Assembly: GCF_022581195.2 (NCBI RefSeq)
Contig: NC_061474.1
Coordinates: 9,362,001-9,426,000, forward strand
Origin: Helicoverpa zea
Taxonomy: Eukaryota > Arthropoda > Insecta > Lepidoptera > Noctuidae
Direction: 5' to 3'
DNA: 64,000 nucleotides
Shown here in pieces: positions 33,437 through 46,928 of the stretch (the stretch's first letter is position 1; every line of letters begins with the position of its first letter). The translations under genes were made by a program, and so were the position numbers. A model generated the notes under the pieces. The model was not told where the DNA came from, did no database searches, and worked only from the letters and a program-made list of their open reading frames with translations.

Positions 33437-34275
33437 GACCTCCATGGCGCAATGGTCACCAAGCCGGACTGCCGAATCTGAGGTCCCGGGTTCGATTCCC
33501 GGTTCGGTCGACATTTGTGTGATGAGCATGCTTGTTGACCGTGGTCTGGGTGTTATGATATGTATTTATAAATATGTATACAGGGTTACTGGTAAGTAGA
33601 CCGCATCCTTTCATGAGGTGATAGTATAGGTCAATACGGACAAATTTGACCCTGGGATACACTGGGCAAAAGTTAACCCGTTTCAAGATAATCGAATTTC
33701 AAGATCTTTTCTTTACAAGTCATCTAGGTACACGTATGAATTTTTATTATTAGTTAAAAGTTTCGTTTCTGCGGATTTTTGTGTATTTTGTGCCTTTTTG
33801 GATAGCTAGATAAATGTAGATGTTTTTTAAGTATTCTGCACAAAAAAATGAAGAGTAATATTTTTGAGAAAATTGCTACTAAAAAAGTAATTGCTGTTTG
33901 CTAAAATTTCCTCTGTGATTTGTACAGTTTTATGGTTTGTTATAATGAAATGATTCATCTTCTATCCAAAAACACACAAAAATCCTCAAAAACGAGACTT
34001 TTGACTAATAATGAAATTTTATACGTGTACCTAGACGACTGATCTTGCAATTCGATTATCTTGAAACGGGTTAACTTTTGCCCAGTGTATCCCATGGTCA
34101 AATTTGTCCGTATTGACCTATACTATCACCTCCTGAAAGGATGCGGTCTACTTACCAGTAACCCTGTATATGTAGCTATATGTAGTTTATCAGTTGTGTT
34201 AGCACCCATAACACAAATTAATTAATAACTTACCATGGGGCTAACCAACCGTGTGTGAAAAGGTGTCCTGGCATT
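33437..34275 (+). repeat. SINE-1 interrupted by a foldback element
   Basis: The SINE-1 head (CCTCCATGGCGCAATGGTC, GGGTTCGATTCCCGGTTCGG) lies at 33437-33580. After the 586-bp insert, its 3' part resumes (GTAGTTTATCAGTTGTGTTA, ACCATGGGGCTAACCAACCG) at 34167-34275, followed by an A-run. Confidence 0.85.
33581..34166. mobile_element. 586-bp foldback (long-TIR) transposon inside SINE-1
   Basis: Starts CAGGGTTACTGGTAAGTAGA and ends with its reverse complement. The inverted arms pair over at least 110 bp with few mismatches and, more loosely, to about 240 bp. TATA flanks both sides (33577-33580 and 34167-34170) as a likely target duplication. No ORF. The CAGGG end is like hAT elements, but an 8-bp duplication is not present, so the superfamily is left open. 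Confidence 0.82.
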
Positions 34276-34754
34276 AAAAAAAAAAAAAAGCGTCCTCAGT
34301 GTGACCTGTGTGTATGTTTGTGCTCAATAATGATCCTGCGTTTGTTTTGGTCAATTTTTTTGATGTTTTCTGCACGGTATTTATCAGGGTTAACTATAAT
34401 AGAGGTATTTTGCAGTCAGTCCTAACCAAAACGCATTACAAAAATCACTACAACCATTATCTTTCGTAAACGAACTTCTATTACGCTAACGGTACTTACA
34501 AATGAAACTTATTTTGTTTAATCGCCAACGAAATGCACGCAATCTGTGTTCCACTAACAAAAAAGGATATATCATAGTTGTGTCCGGAACCTCGCATTTG
34601 TGTCTATATTGAGCCCTACATTCATTTCCTTTACAATTAGTAAAATACGCTGACAATAGATATCTATTACAGGCAAAGAAAAGAATAAACTTAAGGCTCG
34701 ATGCTTGTTAACAGCTGGTGCCGCAAAGATTGAGTACCACCGTGTTTCGAATAG

Positions 34755-34945
34755 CACGTTGACTGGTTGGTTGAGCTTTTCATTTGAACATCTTTGGCAG
34801 TCGTTAGTTAAAAGCTAGAAAGCCTGAAAATGTGTCTTTCCTAGTGTCGTTTTTTGTTTGCCCGGGTTACTGGGTTGAGGAGGTCAGGTTGACAGTCGCT
34901 CCTTTTAAAATACTGGTACCTGCTCAGTTGCTTCCAATTAAGGTG
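34755..34945 (+). repeat. Decayed SINE-2 body fragment
   Basis: Contains TGCCCGGGTTACTGGGTTGA, GGAGGTCAGGTTGACAGTCG and TACTGGTACCTGCTCAG, in the same orientation as 29405-29783. Confidence 0.6.
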
Positions 34946-35154
34946 ATACCAACATAGTCTAGAATACACAGTTGATGAATCTAATTGTTTATCTACAAAG
35001 AATTTATTGGGTTGGTGGGTACTGTTCTGTTTCTCAGCACTAAGTTCCAAAGTTGGCTACTTGACTGTACTTGACTAATGTCCATCGAATGGCTGATTGC
35101 AGTAGATTAAAATTGTGCGAGAACTACACATGATCTAGGTTCCTCTAGTATGTA

Positions 35155-35348
35155 CATGGTATGGTGAACAAAACGACTAGCGGAGATGGTATAACGCAAA
35201 ATATCCTAAGAAACTAGCGCGCCAAAATGCGATTGTTCGGCGGACGAGGAACGAATCAAGTCCAATCTTAACCTTATGACCCCGAACGCCTCGTTAGTTC
35301 TAGTAACTGTACGTTACTGTGTGCATCCCCGCTATCTTTCCTTCCTCC
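35155..35348 (-). repeat. Copy of the AGCGGAGATG interspersed repeat
   Basis: Starts TGGTGAACAAAACGACTAGC and carries CGCCAAAATGCGATTGTTCG, GGCGGACGAGGAACG and CCGAACGCCTCGTTAGTTCT. It is the inverted counterpart of 1566-1860. Confidence 0.6.
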
Positions 35349-36930
35349 TTAGTACATCCCCATTGTGTTAATGCATAAGAGTCATATAAAGACAATTGAG
35401 GTGTTTTGCACTCGCTAGTACCTATGATTCACCTACTTTAGTGAAAAAAAATCTTCTTCCCAACGAATAACACTGTGACTGAAGCAGACGAAAAGAGATA
35501 ATTTATCAAACAACCTGCCACCAAAAAACAAACAACATCAAAATCAAATTTGTTCAACATCAAAGATGTCTCCCTAGCCGATTATACTATCGGCCATGGC
35601 GGCTGTTTTAATAAGGAGATTAGACACCTGCGCAGGACTTATTATAGTGCACAAGCATTTGCGCAGACACGAGTACACACACTATTCCTTCACTTCACAC
35701 ATCATAGCCCGATGGGACGGTCAGACAGTATATAATAAATAAAGACAATATGACAACTGTGAAGCGTCATTTGTAGTTGACTGTTCATTTAAACTGTCAA
35801 GATGAACCTTATCGACTCAACACATGCCACTGGAAAGCCATAAAATATCATCAGTTTCCTACATTATATTCATGTTTATCAACGTTCCTAACTATTTACA
35901 ATAAGACAGATAGATTTATGAACCGTTTACTAACCGTCAAAGTTTTTACCCAATGTCTATTATCAACATGTTTCTTTCGAAACGTTACGAAATCAAATTA
36001 ATGTTTATTTAATTTAAAATAATGTCCCGCCTGTTAAATTAGTACTTGATTGGTGAAATAAAACGTCTTGAAAGTATGATATTTAGGCATCAATCATTAG
36101 TTTTTTTGTTGTTAATTGTGGAATGGAACGGTCAGTTTTGCGTTTAACGACTTGTCGTAAAGATAATGACATTGTTAATTTGCTTTTAACTGTTTTTAAC
36201 AAAGAATAGATTGTGTAAATTGAATCGTGTATCGTGCAAGTAACGTGTGTATTATGCTAGAAGTATCTATGGAATCACTCCAAAATTCTGTGTATCGTGT
36301 ACCCACCTCATTAAAATTCTTAGCAATTTTACTCCATTCTTCATTCTCTGTCTTCCTGTAATGTCCAACATTGAAAGGAATCACACCGAAAATAAATGTC
36401 TGCCTGCTGCGTTTTTACACTAAAACTACTTAACGTACTTAAATGAACTTGGTACATAATAAGTCCAGTCTAAGAAAAGACATACTTAGCTTTTCTTTAG
36501 CCGGGTGCAAGGAGTAGTTGTCTCGGGATGTTAATGAAAATGTGCAAGAACTATTATAAGTAAAATAATCTAGAGTAGAATACGTTATGATACGATGAAA
36601 CGATAGTTTAGCTAGATATTCACATGACTTAATAAAGTTTTAAACTTATTTATAAGTTATATTATATTATTAATTCTTACATATGTATTAGTCACGATAC
36701 GCAATTTTCTTGTATTAGTATGAAGCACGCTATCCTATTACAGCTGTGGCATATAGTAATCAATTAATAATTTTAATAAAGACACAATTATTTATTACGT
36801 TAATAATTTTATGTGTATTATAAATTATAAATAACTAGCCATTTCCCTATTTGAACAAAATAATAGTTAAAAAATACTAGTTACTTTTCTAACAAGTTCA
36901 AACACAACTTGCCATCCGAAACACAATCCA

Positions 36931-37065
36931 TGGTGTCTAAGATATACTTAGAAAGTACATACAAACTTAGAAAAGTTGCATTGGTACTTGCCTGACCTGG
37001 GATCGAACCCGCGCCCTCATACTTGAGAGGTTGGTCCTTTACCCACTAGGCCACCACGACTTCCT
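36931..37065 (-). repeat. SINE-2 head fragment
   Basis: On the minus strand it carries GTCGTGGTGGCCTAGTGGGT, GGCGCGGGTTCGATCCCAGG and GTACCAATGCAACTTTTC. The head alone is present, without the body. A near-identical piece lies at 49698-49835. Confidence 0.8.
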
Positions 37066-37611
37066 CTTCCTCTCTATGCATCTACATTCATACTACACTT
37101 TGCTACCTGCTTATCATCCCATCATCATATCAGTTCCATAATACTATATTATTGTTTTGTCATCAAAACTATTCACAACTGCCAATTGTCATAACGCTAC
37201 GATCCTTAGAAGATGGCTAAATTGGTTACCTTACTCCATTACATAGTTACATAGCATGTTAACAAATATGTATTTAATTTTTGTTTTATTAGCATAGATA
37301 TGCTGGTCCACACGATACCAACTTTCACGCAGAATTTCATAGATTTTTTTCTGCGCCACTGATATAATGTACACAAACATCACTTTAGATTTCGGTATGG
37401 ACCCACTATAAAGTTCAAGTCATACCACCATACTCGTTTACAGGCATTGATCGTCAGTTGTTCAAGTATTCTCAGCACCAGCCAAGTCTTCATTTCATTA
37501 CCGACAAGCAGTAGTGGTAACCCCCACTTTTCACTAAAAGGAAACCCAACCAATAACTTCTTCTTATCGGGTGAGCTGCAGGTTTAATTGCCTAGCAAGC
37601 CCTGGTATTAG

Positions 37612-37800
37612 AGTTTTCTCAAATCCACCTGATGGGCATTGTAACAACGACGGCAACGGGGGTGTAACGCCGCCAACTTCCAGACTCTAGGGTGCATTGT
37701 GAAAGTTTCTAAAACCCTCAAAGCAATATTGGCCCGTCCAGGGGATCGAACCCGAGACCTCATGCACAGCAGTCGCTTAGGCCTAGACCAACGAGGCAGA
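37612..37800 (-). repeat. tRNA-derived SINE-3
   Basis: On the minus strand the head is GCCTCGTTGGTCTAGGCCTA with B box GTCTCGGGTTCGATCCCCTG. The body is GAGTCTGGAAGTTGGCGGC, TTACACCCCCGTTGCCGTC and the end CAGGTGGATTTGAGAAAACT. A diverged plus-strand copy lies at 44590-44825. Confidence 0.75.
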
Positions 37801-40800
37801 CAAACCAATAACGTGCACACTTTATTTGACACCGTCAGAAAAAATGAAACAACTTCATTATCATTATGAAATTCTTGTTTTTTTGTCAGTCGTTATTGAC
37901 AATTATGATTTAAGGTGTGAATGTGCAGTTATTAGGAAGCAAAGTTACAAGAATAGGAATAAAATCGATGCACGCATGGCCAGAGTCAGCGCATAATGAT
38001 TAATTTCCTATTCACATAGATTAGGTAGGTTCAGAGGAGACAGTCGACGATCGTTTTATGCCTACTTTTAAAATGAATTGGGGTACATAATGTACCTATC
38101 TCTCTACTTAGTCTATACATATTTATTGTAGGTAGCTGTGGAATAAGCTCTTATTGTTATTACGATTATGTATCGAATTGACCATTAAAGATACTTGTCA
38201 ATACTGCTTGTAATTTTACAGTTCGTTTTGTTTTGCTTGAATCATAGCCATAAACGAATTTCAATTCTATTTATGAACGATTTTCACTCTAAGCTTAACT
38301 TTAAGTTTCTCTTAAGATAACATTATTTTTTAATTGTAATCTCTGAAGCGTATTGTCTCTAATTATCCCCACGCAAAAACACCTAACTATTCTACCTACT
38401 ACCAACCGTCGCATCTGCAAGACTACCTACTCTATGATAATAACGGGTGGTCATGTAGCACGAGACTCGTGCGCATGTAATTGCGACTGCCCCAATGTTT
38501 CCGTTATCGTCAGGAAATTATTCCACTAGGTATTTAAATTTCCTAGACAGTTATCTCTGCTTCCTGTGTTTGGTAGCTGAAATTTTCAGTATTTAGATTT
38601 TTTTTATATAGGTAGATGTCAATCAAATTGCGACCTTAAAACGCCGCGGCTAAGTACTATCTTTCTATATCTTTAGATCAAAGACATAGCCTCAGCATAC
38701 TGCAAATCTTTGATAAATGGTAGTGCCCACATACAACCATACCATATGGTCGGAATCAGACCGACAAAAAAAATGGATTCACGATAACGTTCAAAATCCA
38801 ATCAACTGAAAGTTTAGTCTGCAGTACACATGGCTCTAAAAGCATGTAATATAATCATGTCCAAGTTACATTGCACTTATTAACTACTATATACTCAAAT
38901 TGAAAATCTAGACCCTCTTTCATAATGATAGTTCAACTTCCTAAACCATAATCTTCCACAAGCCTACACTAAATCATGATAGATTATCAAGTTGCTATTT
39001 AGCACAGAAAATCACATACAGAAATCGCTACCGCAAAACAGAAAGGCGTGTCAAATCGTGCAAATAACAATGTCGTGATGCATATGCTTCCTACTTGCAT
39101 ATAAAGGTCCTTTCTGATTAGCGTTCTTTTACTGAATGTGTATTGTTGTTCGTGGTATCGTGGTGGCCTGGTAGCTAAATCCTGGCTTCAAGAACTAGTG
39201 TCACAAGTAAGAAGTTTGAAGTTATGCAGTTTCTTACCTGACAAGAATTTATGTAATTGTTAAAAGTTATTTTTACACCATGAGTGTTTTTGGAAACCAT
39301 TGACTTAATTGTGAGCCCATCTGGACTTGAAATTGTGATTCTACCAATTGAGCTTCAGCAAACTAGGCGATTACTATTCGTATTTTTTATCGGTGTAAAA
39401 AGAGAAGAGAGAGAGAAACTTAGAAATGAATAGCATTTATTTCTTAGTACTTATATGGTTTTTTTTTTAGTTAATTACATTCAGGTCTTTATATAAATCG
39501 TATCGATAGATAAATAAGTTGCATGTAGCAAGGTCTACCAATACGTTGCCTAAAAGTTTCCTATCTGAAACCGCCCTTACCTATCTACATGATAATTTAT
39601 GACTGCATTTATCTTTGTACAACAAGTACCTTCTAAAATTTTAATGAATGATTACTAAGTTATGGGAAAACCCCTTATTGAAATGTTGATGTGATAAGTA
39701 AATTATAGATTTATGGCGACAGGTAACGGTATTCGTGATAATAAGGTGTGAAAAATACATGTATTACTTCTATGAAACTGTACTCGAAATATTGAGTGCT
39801 ATGTAAACTTACGCACGTAGGTCATTACAGTACTCAATCGGTACATAAAAAAAACATACCGGCCGAATTGAGAACCTCATCCTTTTTGGGAAGTCGGTTA
39901 AAAATAAACTGATCGTTCGTTATATAAAAATAACAAGTTACAAGACAAGAACAAAATAAATATTTAAGCCTATACTTTATTTACTTTGTATATATACCTA
40001 AGTACCATAATTTTGTATTTTCTTAGCCTGTATGTAATCTCTATATCCAAGGTAATATTACCAATATTATATTTGCACATAAAGGGTTTGTTTGGCCTGA
40101 TCAAAAAATTGGTTAATAGCCCGTTTATTGGAGCGACGTGCGGCAATTAGATCTTTCAAAAAACTTGTAGCGGTATGAGTTTCATCCTAATTACAAACAT
40201 AGGAGGTGGTGAAGGGCGGGCGTCTTGGGGCTGTCTTTTGTTTTTGACGTTCGAAAAGTGCTGATTTATCTATATATAGATGATATAGATATGTATATGT
40301 TTTTGAGTTTGAAACACACTGCATGCACATTCTTGTTTTATTCAAATCCTCTCAGTCGTTATACAAGCTACATCATTTATAGTACGCGCCAAATAAACTT
40401 GCAATAAAGGTCATTCAACCGCCCTGCCGTCAGGAGCGCATCACCTGTCCGCCATTTTGTAATAATGTCCTTCCGTCATTTCGAATTTGGAATGCGCTTG
40501 GGATAGACTACTCAACTTGTGTAGGTACTCTACTCGGAAAGTTTTACTGACTGATCATACTTTTGACCAAAGGTTTGTAATCCTTTGCGACAAGGACGCC
40601 TCTTACCACGATACATTTGTTTTGATCATATTACCGACACTGCCCATACATTTTTTTCGTATCGTTTTGGAATATTGGGATACATTAGTAGAAGGAGGTG
40701 AACAAACTTTATTGCACGTTTATTTGGCGCGGACTATAGAACTCATTTTATTTTACTTAAATACCGTGACATAACACAGTACTCTTATATTCAGTTACCT

Positions 40801-41104
40801 AACACTAACTGTTTAGTAGAATGATGTTCAGAATAAAACAATAAAAATAGAGCTGTTTCTTTCACTTAGTTCGTGTAATGCTAGTTTTTAAATAGTCTAC
40901 TTAAATGTTCAGCTGAAAATAAATAAGTTTGTAATCTAGAATTTTACATCGATATTGTTAAAGTAGAGACTGTTAAAATATTGTTTGTAACAGATAATGC
41001 ATTTTCGGGACACTATTTCCTTATGATAATGTAGGTATGTTTAATTCCTTAATAATATGACTGCGATATAGTAGCTTATTTTAGAAGAAATATCTACATA
41101 CAGC

Positions 41105-41285
41105 CAGTTTCTTCATCAAAAGTTAAAGCCAAAGTAAAAGTCAAAGTAATGTCTAAAGTAAAAGTAACGGTCAAATTCAATTTTTCTATTAGTTTTGCTG
41201 TCACTTTAGCCTTGAAAAAACGTATTTGACCGTTACTTTTACTTTAGACATTACTTTAACTTTAACTTTTGATGAAGAAACTTGC
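41105..41285. mobile_element. Short foldback MITE with AGTTTCTTCATCAAAAGTTA ends
   Basis: The left arm (AGTTTCTTCATCAAAAGTTA ... AAAGTAACGGTCAAAT) and right arm (ATTTGACCGTTACTTTTACT ... GATGAAGAAACTT) pair over about 60-70 bp with a small indel. The loop is short. No ORF or clear target duplication. Confidence 0.72.
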
Positions 41286-41436
41286 CGATAGTGTATTATA
41301 GTTAATTAGAATTACGCCCCAGGCATAAACTACTCAGAAATGTATGTACCTAATAAGAACAAAAAATAAAAATTATGACAATATAATATCTGTCCCAGTA
41401 ACATCAAACCTTCATTATACATACCTATACCTGATG

Positions 41437-41690
41437 ACGACCTCGATGGCGCAATGGTCACCATGCCGGACTGCCGGACCTAAGGTCCCGGGTTCGATTC
41501 CCGGTTCGGTCGACATTTGTGTGATGAGCATGCTTGTTGGCCGTGGTCTGGGTGTTACAATATGTATTTATAAATATGTATATATGTAGTTTATCAGTTG
41601 TGTTAGCACCCATAACACAAGTTAATTAATAACTTACCATGGGGCTAACCGACCGTGTGTGAAAAGGTGTCCCGACATGTCCCGACATTA
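41437..41690 (+). repeat. Full-length SINE-1
   Basis: A box GATGGCGCAATGG and B box GGGTTCGATTCCCGG. The body runs through GGCCGTGGTCTGGGTGTTAC and CAGTTGTGTTAGCACCCATA to the end GTGTCCCGACAT, which is duplicated in tandem. Confidence 0.85.
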
Positions 41691-42835
41691 TATACCTCCA
41701 TTATTATACATATTTAATACACGAACTGAACGTCACATATAACAACTTCACACCAAAGAAAAATAACTACTTCAATACAATAGAAAACCAATACATACGA
41801 GACAGAGACAGCAATATACAAAAGGCCTACGTAAAAAAGAGAGATCACTAGTTTGTCAGCTGCGCGTTTAACAGTGAAAGTGCTATCAAGTCAAGCGCAC
41901 GTAGAAAGCCTAAAATAGTTTAATTTAGTTCTTTTTTTCCTATTTTTGTTAGTACAATAGTAACAATGATTGGTTTTTGAAGTTTATTTGTTGAAAATGA
42001 AAGTTATTACCGATCGGTTACGTTAGTTCAGATAGTTTTGGGTAATATTGTGACGTTAGATTGACGTTTGATGACGGATATTTTGATTTGCGCATGTGCT
42101 GAAAGGTTGTGAAGTAAAGGAACGTACAATGGTTTTAGTGATAATATGGTTCCTTATTCTTCTCACATTTTAACGCAAAATAAGTTTTAATGTATAGATA
42201 AATGGATGTTTGTTCTTCTTTCACGCAAAACATACGGGATGGATTTTATTGAAATCTAACAGTTATATATGTACATATCAGTAGGTTATAGTTAGTTTGT
42301 CAAAAAACAGGGTATGAAATCAGCTAATCTTTTCATATTATTTCAGTTTTTTTTTTCAATAAACATCTCAAAATTCAGAACGTAGTGTTACTATGCAAAA
42401 ATAAACATAATAAAATAGTAGTCTTATTTCACGTATATTCCTAGAACTTATTATTTTCAAAATATTCCAAACAAAGGTTTTCAGGTACGATAAGTAAATC
42501 CTCTCTTTCAGAACCAAGAACCTTTCATAACAGACCTATTTTTCAGTATAAATAAACAAAAACATTTATTCATACTATTTCAACAAGTTTCCAGCGAGTT
42601 GTCATTTGTGGTACAAGTACTAAACCCTTCAACAATGACATAAATAATAAGCCCTATTTTCTAAACAGACTAAACTACAGTTTGGCAAACTCGTTAATGA
42701 CGCTCCCATGGTCCACGCAGGTTTGGGGGAGGGAAGGATGTTCAGGGGAAAGATACTGTCAATAGCGACGTTACATATTTAACAGTTAAAATGGACGCAT
42801 GGTAATAACTCATGGCCACGGAGAAAAGAAATATG

Positions 42836-43112
42836 TATAGCGGAGATGCCAGGAGGCAGGTCTTCGTGTAAGTTAAGTAACGTACGGCAGGCGTGATCAA
42901 AACGATCAGTTCCTAGAACACAAGAGGCGTTCGGGTTTCTTATCAAATCAAACCAGTCTGTCAAAATTGCTCTTGACTGATTAAGGATTTAATTGAGAGA
43001 CGACGTATGTGGGCGAGTTAGTAACACCGCCGTCTGCCGAACACCGGATTTTGGTGGGCTACTTTCTTAGGAGTGTTTGCGTTCTGACATTTCCAATAGT
43101 AAATTTGATCTA
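42836..43112 (+). repeat. Copy of the AGCGGAGATG interspersed repeat
   Basis: Shares TATAGCGGAGATGCC, CGATCAGTTCCTAGAACACA and AGAGGCGTTCGGGTTTCTTA with 1566-1860, ending near GTGTTTGCGTTCTGACATTT. Confidence 0.55.
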
Positions 43113-43479
43113 TGTATATGCTCAATGTTCACGTCTGACTGTCCTGTCAGCAGTTGCCGTTCTGCGCGACCTCTGTAATCACCCCCACTGCGTTCGTCCC
43201 ACTCTAGACCACGGGAGTGTTCTTAACGAACTTACCAGACTCTAGTAAGTACTCAGAATTTGGACGGCCGGTCTATTTAATTAGAGTGAACAGCACAATA
43301 CGAAAAGCCTGCATAAATAATAACAATTATTCCGTACGCATTGTAGGGTTAGTTTTGAACAATCGCTTGGGGGTAGTTCTTAATTAAAATGAACAATAAA
43401 TGGGGATGATATTTTCGTTCTATTTTAAGACTATCTGGTTTGTATGGCTTTACCCAATACAAACTGCGCGTTTATAGTT

Positions 43480-43604
43480 ATCGGCACGGATAATGAGCTC
43501 TCTGCGGAAGAGTGGGGATCGCTTTGCGCACTGTACACTTAAGGCAATAAACCAATAAATCACTTCTGCGCAGGTGAAGGTCAGGGCTCAATATCCTTGC
43601 CGAT
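43480..43604. mobile_element. 125-bp MITE with ATCGGCACGGATAATGAGC ends
   Basis: The left end ATCGGCACGGATAATGAGC and the reverse complement of the right end (ATCGGCAAGGATATTGAGC) agree at 17 of 19 positions. No ORF; target duplication not clear. Confidence 0.6.
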
Positions 43605-44189
43605 GAGTATACCTACGTAAATCGGCACAACTTTCTGTGGTTTTTCAGACGTCAGTAAAATTATACCTACTATAATATTATACCTAGCTAAAAAGTTCAT
43701 TTATTTGCTTGGTTGACTATGCTTAGCTTAGAAATTACTAGACCGATTTAGTAAACTGTTTCAGTGTTAAGTTTTAGCGTAAGTAATTTTTGCTGTAAAC
43801 ATGGAGTATTTAAGTTCTTTGCCGGTTTTTCTCCATAAGTCCCACTCTTTGGAACCTGTACCTACCTGTAAAAAACCTATAATAGATCTACAATAATCTA
43901 CATATATAAAAGTTCCTACTGAACTCAGTAGTTTTGTCATGAAAATGCGAGAGATATTAATATTCGCATGTACATCATTGGTTATGACAAAATACGTTTG
44001 AAATGTTTACTCTACTAAAAGCTTATTCAATGCGACACATAAATGTGTTTGTAGAGGCTTATGTTGATCACAAACATACTGGCATGTATCAATCGAATCT
44101 ACTTTTATCCTTACCAATATTATTAATATGGAATTTACTCTTCATATGTAAAAGTGGGAAAGATAGTTCCTACTATAAAGTCATCATCC

Positions 44190-44385
44190 TCCGAGCCTTT
44201 TGGCCAACTATATTGGGTTCGGCTTCCAGTCTAACCGGATGTAGGTAGCTGAGTACCAGTGCTTTACAAGAAGCGACTGCCTATCTGACCTCCTCATCCC
44301 AGTTACCCGGGCAACCCGATACCCCTTGGTTAGACTGGCGTCAGACTTACTGGATTCTAATTACCCGTAACGACGGCCAATGAAC
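44190..44385 (-). repeat. SINE-2 body fragment
   Basis: In reverse it carries TATTGGGTTCGGCTTCCAGT, CTGAGTACCAGTGCTTTACA, CTCCTCATCCCAGTTACCCG and ACCCGATACCCCTTGGTTAG. Confidence 0.8.
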
Positions 44386-44589
44386 TACTATGAAGTACAG
44401 CTTAAATTAATTGACAAAAAAATTCTAGTAACATCTAAAAGAGATAACTACTATTGTTAGAAAGAAACGTTTTCCTAAACCCTTCATTACAACTACTCGC
44501 CTACTGATCGAAAAAATAAAGAAAATGGAAGCGACAAAGAAAATGTAATGTTATTTCACTATCTATAAACATGGAACTATGAGTTCTAG

Positions 44590-44825
44590 ATGTGACATTA
44601 GTTAATCGCAAGCGCAGCCATAATGCACAGAGTGCCGAGTTCGATTCTTTGATTTGAAAATATTTTTAAAAACTTTAACAAAGCAGCTCAGAGTCTGGAA
44701 GTTGTCGGTGTTACACCCCCGTGCCTATGAGAGCATGTAAAGCCCTCCGTCCTGAATGCTACTCAGTAGCAGTCGTTGTTACAATTCAACGTCAGAGGCC
44801 TGCAGGCGGATTTGAAAAAACTCTT
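44590..44825 (+). repeat. Diverged SINE-3 copy
   Basis: B-box-like GCCGAGTTCGATTC, then CAGAGTCTGGAAGTTGTCGG, TGTTACACCCCCGTGCC and an end CAGGCGGATTTGAAAAAACT, matching 37612-37800 in the opposite orientation. Confidence 0.65.
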
Positions 44826-45819
44826 ATATGAAGGAGTGACAGTTATAAAGAGCTGTCAATTGAAGGCTAGAGGTGAGAATGGTTTTTTAAATAATTGTTA
44901 GTTTCTTTGCTAAGCTGAAATTATGTATTTGAAAGCATTGTGTATGTTCTGAATGAAAGTAACTTGTCAAGCAATTAGTCGAGAAAAAATGTAACTACTG
45001 TATTATTACAAAATCTCACAACACTACTGATTACTGTTATAGACATAATTATCTTTTCTTTAAATGCTTGAAGACGTTTAATTCGTACTATCGAGACGGT
45101 CCATTCGATTGCCACTTCCAGTGATCATTATATTTTTTCTATAAGGTGTAAACTATTGTTTTATTTTTATTTTAGAGCGTTTTCAATGTCTCGCTCTTTA
45201 TAGCTGAGTTATTCTGAAAATATTTGGCAATATAATTTAGATAAATAAAATATCTTGGTGGGTAAAGATCAACTTATTAAATTGATAGGTAATAAAATAT
45301 TTCGACAAATTGAAAACCTTATCTTTTTTTTTAAGTCGGCTAGTTATAACAATACTTTAAACTTGCAGTTCTAGAAATTGAATTACATTTGGGACGTCAA
45401 AAAACGTTTTCGATGATAAAAACTTTACATTATCACCTTTTTTAATGTTTTTGTTTTACTTGTATCTTAATTTATCCATCTCATGTTTTATAACTGAACA
45501 TAACTAAATAACAGATTTGTACAGCTTTGTGACTAAATTCAACTGTGTATAAAATTATCATTTTTTAAACATGATGTAGCCTACATTCTCGAGCATAGAC
45601 AGTAAAATATAATTATTAAACACAAAAATCTAGACCACTATAATAATAAAATCTATTTTTAACCTAACACTTTCTGAATAAATAAATTCATTAGTTACCG
45701 TCTGCTGAACATAATAACGTGGTACTATGAAATAAAAATATACAATATAATCACTCCATACATATCGCTGAAAAATCGGAGTTATTTTGGACAAGAATAT
45801 TAACAAAATTTCTACATCA

Positions 45820-46025
45820 TCATCCCCTGAGCCTTTTCCCAACTATATTGGGGTCGGCTTCCAGTCTATCCGGATGCAGTATGACTACCAATGCTTTACA
45901 AGGAGCGACTGCCCTATCTGACCTCCTCAACCAAGTTACCCGGGCAACACTCCTAGGTAAGACTGTTTGTCAGAAGCCAGTAACTTCTGACTACCCGTAA
46001 CGACCACCAAAGATGTTCAAATGAC
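45820..46025 (-). repeat. SINE-2 body fragment
   Basis: In reverse: CTATATTGGGGTCGGCTTCC, GACCTCCTCAACCAAGTTAC, CCGGGCAACACTCCTAGGTA, GTTTGTCAGAAGCCAGTAAC. Confidence 0.75.
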
Positions 46026-46871
46026 AACAATAATAATAATCATGACATATCACACGAAAAAAACAGAATTATATTGGACAAGATTATTAAGAGAACTTCT
46101 ACATAATAGTTTAATAATGACAAACAAACAATATGATTGGTTTAATCTGAAATAAAATCTAGCTGTCACTTGTAGTGTCAAGTGCCAAGTAATTTAACAG
46201 CCTGAGGGACACTGTAATAACTGTTATTTTATGAACAAACAGAGTGTGTAAGTTTTTATATACTAGTGGAGAGTATTGGCTTTTGTTATAAACGAAAAAT
46301 ATATTTAAACAAAACTGTTATGAAAAATATTCATACATAAACATGATGAAATAAGCACATTTAAAAGGACTTTCAAATAAAATATTGAAAATCAAATTTA
46401 AAAGTAACAGTTTTTTCGCGAAAATACTTAATTGTGAAATGGCATAAAAAATAAAATAGAGAAATGGTCAACCGGTAACTATCGACTGATTTAAACTATT
46501 AATGGATTATTTTATAATTGAAATAAATATACTTTAGTAATACCTGTGTGAAAGTTCATGGAAATTGTGTCAGAAATATTCAATTACATAAATGATTTAG
46601 ATTTAGTATTAATAACACATTTTTACATATTATAATAAAAAAATATAAAGTAGGCTTAAAAATTAGACCCAAATATACATATTTTAGCTACTGGAAAAAT
46701 TAAAATTAAAAATTATAACACTACAATCACATCAAAATATACACCGCCACAAACAGACAAACAAAACACAACTTACCAACAAAAGATTGCAGAATGACCG
46801 CACTTTTTTCCACTCACAGCGACAGCGCCAAAGAAATCGTTCGTTCTTACTTCTTATTTTTTTAAACCAAC

Positions 46872-46878
46872 TATATAA
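46872..46878 (+). promoter_or_regulatory. TATA box of gene B
   Basis: TATATAA lies 57 bp before the gene B ATG. A start site about 30 bp downstream (near 46903-46910) would leave a 5' UTR of about 20-25 nt. This fits the position of the gene B start and supports the ATG at 46929. Confidence 0.55.
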
Positions 46879-46928
46879 ACCACTGGATCTCCCTTTCTGG
46901 TTTATTGCGCGATTCACCAGCAACCAAA

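Larger units (their letters stand above)
30499..46928. other. Divergent intergenic region between Osiris-like genes A and B
   Basis: 16.4 kb separate the two ATG codons, which face away from each other. Repeats are listed separately. Stretches around 31000-32100, 35800-36900, 37850-40190 and 44900-45800 contain no recognisable feature beyond AT-rich sequence. Shared regulatory elements of the two genes may lie here but cannot be read from sequence alone. Confidence 0.6.

Noticed and set aside
33581..34166. hAT superfamily assignment from the CAGGG terminus
   Set aside because: hAT elements duplicate 8 bp; the flanks show only TATA, and the 8-bp sequences on each side do not match.
40487..40774. 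95-codon plus-strand frame
   Set aside because: No signal, no recognised domain; AT-rich intergenic DNA yields such frames by chance.
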